A stretch of 5,517 nt of DNA from NCBI GenBank assembly GCA_027592105.1, contig JAQCLA010000177.1, positions 1 to 5,517 of the forward strand, in the 5' to 3' direction. Shown here in pieces: positions 1 through 4,924 of this stretch; position 1 is the stretch's first letter; every line of letters begins with the position of its first letter. Made by a program: the position numbers and the translations under genes. This DNA is from Pseudomonadota bacterium. GTDB lineage: Bacteria > Pseudomonadota > Alphaproteobacteria > Rhodobacterales > Rhodobacteraceae. The notes under the pieces were generated by a model. The model did not search any database. It was not told the DNA's origin and was given only the letters and a program-made list of their open reading frames with translations.

Positions 1-1097
1 CTATCGTGGAATCGCTGCAATTCACCGACCGCGACACCGGCCTCGATATCCGCGCGATCCGCGAGATCAGCGACTATTGGGAAGCAGTGCGCGCCCATTA
101 CGCGGCCTTTGAAAGCGGCATGCAGGCCCCGGCATCGGAGGTCTACCTCCACGAAATGCCCGGCGGTCAGTTCACCAATCTCAAGGCGCAGGCGCGTTCC
201 ATGGGGTTGGAGGATCGCTGGCACGAGGTCGCGCAGATGTATGCCGATGTGAACCGCATGTTCGGCGATATCGTCAAGGTCACGCCATCCTCAAAGGTGG
301 TGGGCGACATGGCGCTGATGATGGTGTCACAGGGCCTCAGCCGCGCCGATGTCGAAGACCCGGCCAAGGATGTGGCCTTTCCCGACAGCGTGATCGACAT
401 GATGCGTGGCAATCTGGGCCAGCCGCCCGGCGGCTTCCCCCCCGGTATCTTGAAAAAGGCGCTGAAGGACGAGGCGCCGATTCTCGACCGGCCCGGCCTG
501 CATGTGGCACCCATCGACCTTGAAACGACCCGCGCCGAAGTGGCCGCCAAGCTGGACGAAGAGATCGATGGCGAAGACCTGATGGGCTACCTGATGTATC
601 CCAAGGTGTTTTCCGACTATGCGATGCGCCACAAGGATTACGGCCCAGTACGCACGCTGCCCACGCGGACCTTCTTTTACGGGATGGAGCCCGGCGAAGA
701 GATCGAGGCCGAGATCGACCCCGGTGTCACGTTGAACGTCCAGCTCCAAGCCGTGGGCGAGACCACCGCAGAGGGCGAGGTCAAGGTTTTCTTCGAGTTG
801 AACGGCCAGCCCCGCACCATCCGCGTGCCTAACCGCAAGCTGGCCGCGACCGTGGTCAAACGCCCCAAGGCCGAGATCGGCAACTCCAACCACATCGGCG
901 CGCCAATGCCCGGCGTGGTTGCCTCGGTCGCGGTCACGGTCGGCCAAAAGCTCAAGATGGGCGATCTGCTGCTGACCATCGAGGCGATGAAGATGGAAAC
1001 GGGCCTGCACGCCGAACGCGACGCGGTGGTCCGCGCGGTGCATGTGGGCCCCGGTGGCCAGATCGACGCCAAGGATTTGCTCATCGAGTTGGAATAA
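1..1097 (+). CDS. pyc: Pyruvate carboxylase, C-terminal part (5' end outside window)
   Basis: Biotin-dependent pyruvate carboxylase converts pyruvate, bicarbonate and ATP to oxaloacetate, an anaplerotic reaction in the cytoplasm. The reading frame is open to the left edge, so the first start-like codon (GTG at 6) is only an internal valine. About 365 residues are present, compared with roughly 1150 for the whole family protein. The biotin carboxylase domain and most of the carboxyltransferase barrel therefore lie upstream. Counting from the GTG at 6, the end of the carboxyltransferase domain and the PYC/OadA conserved region include YLHEMPGGQFTNL (about 48-60) and YLMYPKVFSDY (about 196-206). 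A biotinyl/lipoyl domain occupies about 290-363. Its attachment motif is EAMKMET, with the acceptor lysine at residue 329 (bases 990-992). The gene ends in TAA and is followed nine bases later by a hairpin terminator. A PycB/OadA-type stand-alone subunit is less likely, because the linker and biotinyl domain match the single-chain enzyme. Confidence 0.95.
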   Translation, partial: IVESLQFTDRDTGLDIRAIREISDYWEAVRAHYAAFESGMQAPASEVYLHEMPGGQFTNLKAQARSMGLEDRWHEVAQMYADVNRMFGDIVKVTPSSKVVGDMALMMVSQGLSRADVEDPAKDVAFPDSVIDMMRGNLGQPPGGFPPGILKKALKDEAPILDRPGLHVAPIDLETTRAEVAAKLDEEIDGEDLMGYLMYPKVFSDYAMRHKDYGPVRTLPTRTFFYGMEPGEEIEAEIDPGVTLNVQLQAVGETTAEGEVKVFFELNGQPRTIRVPNRKLAATVVKRPKAEIGNSNHIGAPMPGVVASVAVTVGQKLKMGDLLLTIEAMKMETGLHAERDAVVRAVHVGPGGQIDAKDLLIELE

Positions 1098-1106
1098 GCG
1101 GGACAT

Positions 1107-1145
1107 GCGCGGCCATCGACAGATGGCCGCGCGAAAGTTATTTTT
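1107..1145 (+). terminator. Rho-independent terminator of pyc
   Basis: A perfect 11-bp stem, GCGCGGCCATC (1107-1117) with GATGGCCGCGC (1122-1132), encloses a GACA loop. A T-rich run TTATTTTT (1138-1145) starts five bases after the stem. It lies nine bases past the pyc stop codon, as expected for an intrinsic terminator. The small gap between stem and T-run makes it slightly imperfect, so some read-through is possible. That matters because the next gene begins only six bases later. Confidence 0.8.
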
Positions 1146-1151
1146 GGGTCG

Positions 1152-1565
1152 ATGGAAAAGCCGAAACCGCCCAAACTTTTGTCCAGGGGAAATCCGCAGA
1201 TCGCCAAAGGCGATGGTGATGGTCCTGTGCAGGCCTATCTCGCTGCCATGCCCGGCTGGAAAAACGCGCTTGGGCATCAGTTGAACGCCATCGTGGCCGA
1301 GGTTTACCCGGACGCGCGCAAAGCCGTGCGCTGGAACACGCCCCTTTATGGCAAAGAGGATGGCTGGTTCTTGGCGTTCTACTGCTACAAATCCTATGTA
1401 CAAATCACCTTCTTTCGCGGCGTCGATCTCGTGCCGTTGCCGCCCGTGGGCTCCAAGGTAGAGGGTGTGCGCTATCTCAACATCTACGAAGAAGATGCGC
1501 TGGATGAGGCATTGATAGCCGCGTGGATTTCGCAGGCGACAAAGCTTCCCGGCGCAACACTTTAG
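1152..1565 (+). CDS. DUF1801 (YdhG-like) domain protein, 137 aa
   Basis: This is a small, presumably cytoplasmic protein of the DUF1801 family. The family is related to the iron-chaperone-like YdhG/frataxin-like fold, but its function here is unknown. The signature block is AVRWNTPLYG (58-67), then GWFLAFYCYKSYVQITFFRG (71-90) and VRYLNIYEED (106-115). The early stretch LSRGNPQIAKGDGDGPVQAY (10-29) is, from memory, typical of close relatives. This supports the ATG at 1152 over a shorter GTG start near the valine at residue 26. No signal peptide or membrane segment is seen. The start has no good Shine-Dalgarno sequence. It sits six bases after the T-run of the pyc terminator, and no in-frame start exists between the pyc stop and 1152. 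Expression may depend on read-through or on a nearly leaderless transcript. The domain call is confident; the biological role is not known. Confidence 0.85.
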   Translation: MEKPKPPKLLSRGNPQIAKGDGDGPVQAYLAAMPGWKNALGHQLNAIVAEVYPDARKAVRWNTPLYGKEDGWFLAFYCYKSYVQITFFRGVDLVPLPPVGSKVEGVRYLNIYEEDALDEALIAAWISQATKLPGATL

Positions 1566-1570
1566 CGGGT

Positions 1571-1632
1571 AAAGCGCGGGTGATTGCGCTTTGCGCAGAT
1601 ACCCCAAGGCTTGCTTTCCGTCTCTGCGCGGA
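1571..1632 (+). other. Two overlapping potential stem-loops downstream of the DUF1801 gene
   Basis: The first hairpin pairs AAAGCGC (1571-1577) with GCGCTTT (1586-1592) around an 8-base loop. A second, longer-range stem pairs GCGCAGA (1593-1599) with TCTGCGC (1623-1629). It can extend into the TTT at 1590-1592 by pairing with 1630-1632, through two G-U pairs and one A-U pair. The two structures therefore compete for those three bases. The first could be a weak terminator for the DUF1801 gene, since its 3' arm ends in TTT, but no proper T-run follows. The rest of 1566-1661 shows no gene. Confidence 0.3.
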
Positions 1633-1661
1633 AAACCCACCCTTGCGGCGTAATTTCCCCC

Positions 1662-1690
1662 TTGCACCCTCGGCGGCTTGGCACTAATAC
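1662..1690 (+). promoter_or_regulatory. Probable promoter of the tRNA-Gly gene
   Basis: A -35-like TTGCAC (1662-1667) is separated by 17 bases from a -10-like TAATAC (1685-1690). Transcription would start near 1697, a few bases before the mature tRNA 5' end at 1704. The GC-rich stretch after the -10 (CCGCCTCC) resembles the discriminator of growth-rate-controlled stable-RNA promoters. Each hexamer is only a partial match to consensus, so position and spacing carry most of the weight. Confidence 0.42.
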
Positions 1691-1703
1691 CCGCCTCCAC
1701 AGA

Positions 1704-1778
1704 GCGGGTGTAGCTCAGGGGTAGAGCATTACCTTGCCAAGGTAAGGGTCGTGAGTTCGAATCTCATCACCCGCTCCA
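1704..1778 (+). tRNA. tRNA-Gly, anticodon GCC
   Basis: A complete cloverleaf can be folded by eye. The acceptor stem is GCGGGTG (1704-1710) with CACCCGC (1768-1774). The D arm is GCTC/GAGC (1713-1716 and 1724-1727). The anticodon stem is TTACC/GGTAA, with loop TTGCCAA holding anticodon GCC at 1736-1738. The variable loop is GGGTC. The T arm is GTGAG/CTCAT with one G-U pair and loop TTCGAAT. The discriminator base is T, and CCA (1776-1778) is encoded. It decodes GGC and GGU glycine codons, which are heavily used in this genome. It is a single tRNA with its own likely promoter and terminator. Glycine tRNA genes can serve as integration sites, but no integrase or repeated 3' end is visible here. 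Confidence 0.97.
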
Positions 1779-1783
1779 GTCGC

Positions 1784-1814
1784 AAAGGCCCGGGTCGCAA
1801 GACCCGGGTCTTTT
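1784..1814 (+). terminator. Rho-independent terminator after tRNA-Gly
   Basis: The core stem CCCGGGTC (1789-1796) pairs with GACCCGGG (1801-1808) around a GCAA loop, a GNRA-type tetraloop. The stem extends outward through one G-U pair, a G-C pair and three A-T pairs to 1784 and 1813. It ends in a short run of four T (1811-1814). It begins five bases after the CCA end of the tRNA, so it most likely ends the tRNA transcript. Confidence 0.85.
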
Positions 1815-1830
1815 CGTTTCGGCTGCGGTG

Positions 1831-1876
1831 ATGCGCAGCGACGGCGCATTGATCCCGAACATCTTTCGCGTATATC
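1831..1876 (+). promoter_or_regulatory. Candidate glycosyltransferase promoter with adjoining inverted repeat
   Basis: A -35-like TTGATC (1849-1854) and a -10-like TATATC (1871-1876) are 16 bases apart. Each matches four of six consensus positions. A perfect 6-bp inverted repeat, ATGCGC (1831-1836) with GCGCAT (1844-1849) around seven bases, abuts the -35 and shares its first T. That is a plausible place for a regulator to bind, although no regulator is identified. A start site near 1883 would give a leader of about 80 bases before the gene at 1965. This is the only reasonable promoter-like pair between the tRNA terminator and the glycosyltransferase. Confidence 0.35.
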
Positions 1877-1905
1877 CATGTGCGATAGTTGAAAATGCCG
1901 GGTCC

Positions 1906-1965
1906 ATGAGACGACAGCCACCCCTCCGTCAAATCGCAGCCTCACTGCCCGGATCGCGCCGCTGA
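1906..1965 (+). CDS. Possible 19-codon upstream ORF overlapping the glycosyltransferase start
   Basis: An ATG at 1906 opens a 19-residue frame, MRRQPPLRQIAASLPGSRR. Its TGA (1963-1965) overlaps the ATG of the next gene in the arrangement TGATG. Such an overlap is a classic layout for translational coupling. The peptide is basic and resembles no family I know. There is no strong Shine-Dalgarno sequence; only GGGTCC lies just upstream. In GC-rich DNA a frame this short can easily arise by chance, so this is a candidate and not a firm gene. Confidence 0.18.
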   Translation: MRRQPPLRQIAASLPGSRR

Positions 1966-3065
1966 TGGGCGAGAGCGGCAAGGTGGCGATCATCGGCACG
2001 GTCGGCGTGCCGGGGCGCTATGGCGGCTTTGAAACCTTGGCCGAGGAATTGGTCCGCGCCGCGGCCCGCACAGGGCGGGCCGATCGCTTGACCGTTTGGT
2101 GCAGCGCCCCGCAAGCACCGCACCCCCTTCCCGACAGCTATCTGGGCGTGACGCTGCGCTATCTGCCGCTTCGGGCCAATGGCGCGCAATCCATTCCCTA
2201 TGATGCGCTTTCGCTGTGGCAGGCGGCGCGCAGCGGGCATCGCGCGGCGCTTTTGCTGGGCGTATCGGGCGCGCTGGCCTTGCCTGCGTTGCGCGCAGTC
2301 TCGTCCATGCGGATCATTTGCAATATCGACGGGGTGGAATGGCAACGCGCGAAATGGCGTGGGGCCGCGCGCATGGTGCTGAAACGATCCGAGGCCGCAG
2401 CCGCGCGTTGGTCGCATCAACTGATCGCCGACAACCCAGAGATCGCCCGCCATCTGAGCGAAACCTATGGTCGCGGTGCGGTCGAAATCCCCTATGGGCA
2501 TGAAGACACGAACCCTGGGCCACCTGCCGATATCGGCGATCTTGCTTTGCCTGACAGCTACGCGATGGCGATGGCGCGCGCCGAACCCGAGAACCATCTC
2601 GCGCTGATCTTGTCGCTTTTCGCCACCGATCCCAGCTTGCCACCGCTTGTGGTCGTGTCGAACTGGGCCGACACGGCCTATGGGCGGGCCTTGCGCCAAC
2701 GATTTGCGGGCGATGCAAGGCTGCATCTGGTCGATGCCGAATACGACCCCGCCCGCCTTGCCGCGATCCGGGCGGCTGCGCTGTATTATGTCCACGGCCA
2801 TGCAGCCGGCGGCACGAACCCGGCCCTTGTCACCATGATGGGCCAAGGCCTCCCCATCGCGGCGTGGGATTGCAGCTACAACCGCGCCACGACAGCGGGT
2901 CAGGCGGCATTTTTCGATAGCGCCGAGGGCTTGCGCGCATGTCTGCAACGCTATGCCGATCAATCAGCCGCGAGGGCAATGGGCGCGCAACTGCGCGCAC
3001 ATGCCCAAGCACGCTACAGATGGGCAGATGTCACAGATGCCTATTTCCGTCTCTTGGGTCTCTAG
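1965..3065 (+). CDS. DUF1972-type glycosyltransferase (GT4-like, GT-B fold), 366 aa
   Basis: This is a predicted cytoplasmic sugar transferase that moves a sugar from a nucleotide-sugar donor to a lipid-linked or polysaccharide acceptor. Donor and acceptor cannot be told from the sequence. The N-terminal DUF1972 domain opens with IIGTVGVPGRYGGFETLAEE (9-28), the glycine-rich loop of the family. The middle carries NIDGVEWQR (120-128) and then LIADNPEIARHL. The C-terminal donor-binding half contains VVVSNWADT and YYVHGHAAGGTNPALVTMM (about 274-292). From memory, relatives usually have a glutamate just before the AM of that last motif (LLEAM); here it is threonine 290. No signal peptide or convincing membrane helix is present. 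The start at 1965 has only a weak ribosome-binding site, but the glycine loop begins so early that a later start is unlikely. The next gene, hisB, lies 65 bases downstream on the same strand with no clear terminator between them. A role in surface polysaccharide synthesis is inferred from the family alone. Confidence 0.85.
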   Translation: MGESGKVAIIGTVGVPGRYGGFETLAEELVRAAARTGRADRLTVWCSAPQAPHPLPDSYLGVTLRYLPLRANGAQSIPYDALSLWQAARSGHRAALLLGVSGALALPALRAVSSMRIICNIDGVEWQRAKWRGAARMVLKRSEAAAARWSHQLIADNPEIARHLSETYGRGAVEIPYGHEDTNPGPPADIGDLALPDSYAMAMARAEPENHLALILSLFATDPSLPPLVVVSNWADTAYGRALRQRFAGDARLHLVDAEYDPARLAAIRAAALYYVHGHAAGGTNPALVTMMGQGLPIAAWDCSYNRATTAGQAAFFDSAEGLRACLQRYADQSAARAMGAQLRAHAQARYRWADVTDAYFRLLGL

Positions 3066-3095
3066 CCGGGCCTTTCGCCCGCGCCCGCAGGGGTC

Positions 3096-3124
3096 TATAC
3101 CCGCGCCGAAGACGACAAGGGAGC
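3096..3124 (+). promoter_or_regulatory. Ribosome-binding site of hisB, with a possible -10 box
   Basis: AAGGGAG at 3118-3124 lies six bases before the ATG at 3131 and fixes that codon as the hisB start; in-frame start codons further upstream lie inside the glycosyltransferase gene. A -10-like TATACC (3096-3101) precedes it, but the matching -35 position holds only a poor hexamer. Independent transcription of hisB is therefore possible but weakly supported, and the -10 part is a guess. Confidence 0.45.
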
Positions 3125-3130
3125 AGGCCG

Positions 3131-3718
3131 ATGCGCACCGCCCAGATCACCCGCAAGACCAACGAGACCGACATCACCCTGTCGGTCGGCCTCGATGGCA
3201 CGGGCCGCCGTGACATCAAGACAGGCGTGGGCTTTTTCGACCACATGCTCGACCAACTCGCCCGCCACGCGCTGATCGACATGGAGATCAACGCCACGGG
3301 CGATCTGCATATCGACGATCACCACACGGTCGAGGATGTGGGCATCGCCTTGGGCCAAGCCTTGGCGCAAGCGATGGGCGACAAGCGCGGCATCCGCCGC
3401 TACGGCAGCTTCCACCTCGCGATGGATGATGCGCTGGTGCGCGCGGCACTCGACCTGTCGGGGCGGCCCTATCTGGTCTGGGACGTGGATTTTCCCACGG
3501 CCAAGATCGGCACCTTCGACACCGAGCTGGTGCGCGAGTTCTTTCAGGCGCTCTCGACACATGGCGGCATCACGCTGCATGTGAGCAAGCTTGCCGGCAT
3601 CAACAGCCACCACATCGCCGAGGCGGCCTTCAAGGCCGTGGCGCGTGCGCTGCGCGAGGCGCTCGAACCCGATCCGCGCAGCGGCGATGCCATCCCTTCG
3701 ACCAAGGGCAGCTTGTGA
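3131..3718 (+). CDS. hisB: Imidazoleglycerol-phosphate dehydratase, 195 aa
   Basis: HisB removes water from D-erythro-imidazoleglycerol phosphate to give imidazoleacetol phosphate in histidine biosynthesis. It is a cytoplasmic, manganese-dependent enzyme, usually a 24-mer. This is the monofunctional dehydratase; the histidinol-phosphatase domain fused to it in enteric bacteria is absent. Family motifs are GVGFFDHMLDQLARH (32-46), DDHHTVED (62-69) and NSHHIAEAAFKA (158-169). The metal-binding His-His and Glu residues are present at H64, H65, E68, H160, H161 and E164. The C-terminal STKGSL tail is typical. Length is normal for the family. It has a good ribosome-binding site and is followed four bases after its stop by hisH, so the two are almost certainly cotranscribed and probably translationally coupled. 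Confidence 0.97.
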   Translation: MRTAQITRKTNETDITLSVGLDGTGRRDIKTGVGFFDHMLDQLARHALIDMEINATGDLHIDDHHTVEDVGIALGQALAQAMGDKRGIRRYGSFHLAMDDALVRAALDLSGRPYLVWDVDFPTAKIGTFDTELVREFFQALSTHGGITLHVSKLAGINSHHIAEAAFKAVARALREALEPDPRSGDAIPSTKGSL

Positions 3719-3722
3719 ACGC

Positions 3723-4361
3723 ATGACCACGGTCCTGATCGACTACGACTCGGGCAATCTGCACTCGGCCGAGAAAGCCTTTCAGCGCATGGCGGCCGAG
3801 GGCGGGCATGGCCCGGTCATCGTCACCGCCGACCCCTACACCGTGGCACGGGCGGACCGTGTCGTGCTGCCGGGCGACGGGGCCTTTCCCGCCTGCCGCC
3901 GGGGGCTTCAAGCGATCGACGGGCTGGAAGAGGCGATCCTCGCCGCCGTCGAAACCCGCGGCGTGCCCTTCCTTGGCATCTGCGTCGGCATGCAGATGAT
4001 GGCGACATGGGGCCGGGAATACACGGATGTCGCGGGCTTCGGCTGGACCAGGGGCGAGGTCACGCGCATCACCCCCGCCGATCCCACGCTCAAGGTGCCG
4101 CATATGGGCTGGAACGACCTGATCATCGACCGGCCCCATCCCGTGCTTGCGGGGATCGCAACGGGCGATCACGCCTATTTCGTGCATTCCTACGCCATGC
4201 GGCTCGACGATCCCGCCGATCTCTTGGCGCATGTCGACTATGGCGGGCCGGTCACGGCCATCGTGGGCCGCGCGAACATGGTGGGCGCGCAATTCCACCC
4301 CGAGAAAAGCCAGCGCGCGGGGCTCAGGCTGATCGCCAATTTCTTGAATTGGCGGCCCTGA
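3723..4361 (+). CDS. hisH: Imidazole glycerol phosphate synthase, glutaminase subunit, 212 aa
   Basis: HisH hydrolyses glutamine and channels ammonia to HisF. HisF combines it with PRFAR (the product of HisA) to form imidazoleglycerol phosphate, the HisB substrate, and AICAR. HisH is a class I glutamine amidotransferase. The nucleophile is Cys87 in GICVGMQM, where relatives commonly have GICLGMQ. The other two triad residues are His192 and Glu194 in QFHPEKS (190-196). Further family marks are IDYDSGNLHS (6-15), LPGDGAF and the GWNDL block (about 132-136). The full length is normal. The start at 3723 lies four bases after hisB ends, with only a distant purine-rich stretch (AAGGG near 3704) as ribosome-binding site, so coupling to hisB translation is likely. 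The partner hisF is not in the window. The gene ends 19 bases from the end of a convergent gene. Confidence 0.97.
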   Translation: MTTVLIDYDSGNLHSAEKAFQRMAAEGGHGPVIVTADPYTVARADRVVLPGDGAFPACRRGLQAIDGLEEAILAAVETRGVPFLGICVGMQMMATWGREYTDVAGFGWTRGEVTRITPADPTLKVPHMGWNDLIIDRPHPVLAGIATGDHAYFVHSYAMRLDDPADLLAHVDYGGPVTAIVGRANMVGAQFHPEKSQRAGLRLIANFLNWRP

Positions 4362-4380
4362 CCCCCCGCGCGCCTCGTGC

Positions 4381-4779
4381 CTAGTTGACCCGTTGCCAGG
4401 TGCCGCCCTCGCGGCAGATGGCCCCGCCCATCACGCAGCCCGACACGGTCAGCGCATTGCCTGAAAGCGCCAGTCGCGAGCGGTAATCGCGCCCACGGTC
4501 GGGCGAATGCAACATGCCGCGATACTGGCCCGCCTCGCCTGTGGGGTTGGTGTCCCAGATCAGTTGACGACCTGTATTCTCCGATTGAATCGGGTTACCC
4601 GCGCTGTCGAAGGATTGCACCAGCGTGCCACACAGCGACGTGCCGCATTGGGTGATCCGGATGATCCCGCTATTGCCGTTGTCATCGGCGGCCGTGCGCC
4701 AATCCCCGATCAGCGGGTCGGCCGCCGCCGCCCCCGCCAACATCATCAGCGCCACGGCGCCGCCTACCAGTTTGCGCAT
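4381..4779 (-). CDS. DUF2147 secreted protein, 132 aa
   Basis: This is a small protein of the DUF2147 family, function unknown, predicted to be exported to the periplasm. The signal peptide is MRKLVGG followed by a hydrophobic run to about residue 20, with a likely cut after AAA or AAAA before DPLIGDW. The mature part shows IGDWRT (24-29), CGTSLCG (45-51), SPDRGRDYRSRL (92-103) and SGCVMGGAIC (113-122). It has four cysteines (45, 50, 115, 122) that could form two disulfides after export. Length is close to the family norm. I chose the ATG at 4779 because GGAGG (4787-4791 on the opposite strand) sits seven bases upstream; the TTG at 4794 would include that site in the coding region. The gene runs against the his genes, convergent with hisH (19-base gap, no hairpin seen) and divergent from hisA. 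Relation to histidine synthesis is not indicated. Confidence 0.88.
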   Translation of the reverse strand: MRKLVGGAVALMMLAGAAAADPLIGDWRTAADDNGNSGIIRITQCGTSLCGTLVQSFDSAGNPIQSENTGRQLIWDTNPTGEAGQYRGMLHSPDRGRDYRSRLALSGNALTVSGCVMGGAICREGGTWQRVN

Positions 4780-4784
4780 AACAT

Positions 4785-4792
4785 CTCCTCCC
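4785..4792 (-). promoter_or_regulatory. Shine-Dalgarno sequence that sets the DUF2147 start
   Basis: On the minus strand GGGAGGAG lies just before the ATG at 4779, with GGAGG at 4787-4791 spaced seven bases from it. It is the strongest ribosome-binding site in the window. It selects the ATG over an in-frame TTG at 4794-4792. Confidence 0.75.
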
Positions 4793-4910
4793 AAGAGTTG
4801 TGGGCCGATCTAGCCTTGGGCCGGGGGATTCTGTCCAGCATGACGTTGCGCCAAATGCGGCCCTTGCCCCCCGCCCGCCCCTTTGACAAAAGCGCGCCAT
4901 ACGACCGCGA

Positions 4911-4915
4911 AAGGA
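4911..4915 (+). promoter_or_regulatory. Ribosome-binding site of hisA
   Basis: AAGGA lies nine bases before the hisA ATG at 4925 and supports that start. A perfect TTGACA (4883-4888) is found upstream, but the region 17 bases further holds CGCGAA, which is not a usable -10, so the hisA promoter is not identified. The 145-base interval between the two divergent genes must hold promoters for both hisA and the DUF2147 gene. Confidence 0.55.
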
Positions 4916-4924
4916 ACAAGCGCC

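Noticed and set aside
327..1700. Long 457-codon open frame on the minus strand across pyc and the DUF1801 gene
   Set aside because: It lies opposite clear coding sequence and its product has the arginine-, histidine- and glycine-rich make-up of a GC-rich antisense shadow. It has no recognisable domain.
1704..1778. tRNA-Gly as the attachment site of an integrated island
   Set aside because: No integrase gene and no repeat of the tRNA 3' end were seen, and the genes on both sides look native in base composition.
1929..2963. 344-codon minus-strand frame opposite the glycosyltransferase
   Set aside because: It is a shadow frame with no family resemblance, whereas the plus strand has clear DUF1972 motifs.
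3067..3081. CGGGC/GCCCG hairpin after the glycosyltransferase as a terminator
   Set aside because: The stem has only five base pairs and no T-run follows, so it is not a convincing intrinsic terminator.
2939..3130. N-terminal extension of hisB into the glycosyltransferase gene
   Set aside because: The frame is open upstream, but the family protein starts at the MRTAQITR stretch and a good ribosome-binding site precedes ATG 3131.
4807..4837. Minus-strand TGGACA and TAGATC as a DUF2147 promoter
   Set aside because: The spacing is 19 bases and the -10 matches consensus poorly, so I could not support it as a feature.
4883..4911. Perfect TTGACA as the hisA promoter -35
   Set aside because: The position 17 bases downstream reads CGCGAA, no adequate -10 occurs at 16-18 bases, and a start there would cut the ribosome-binding site.
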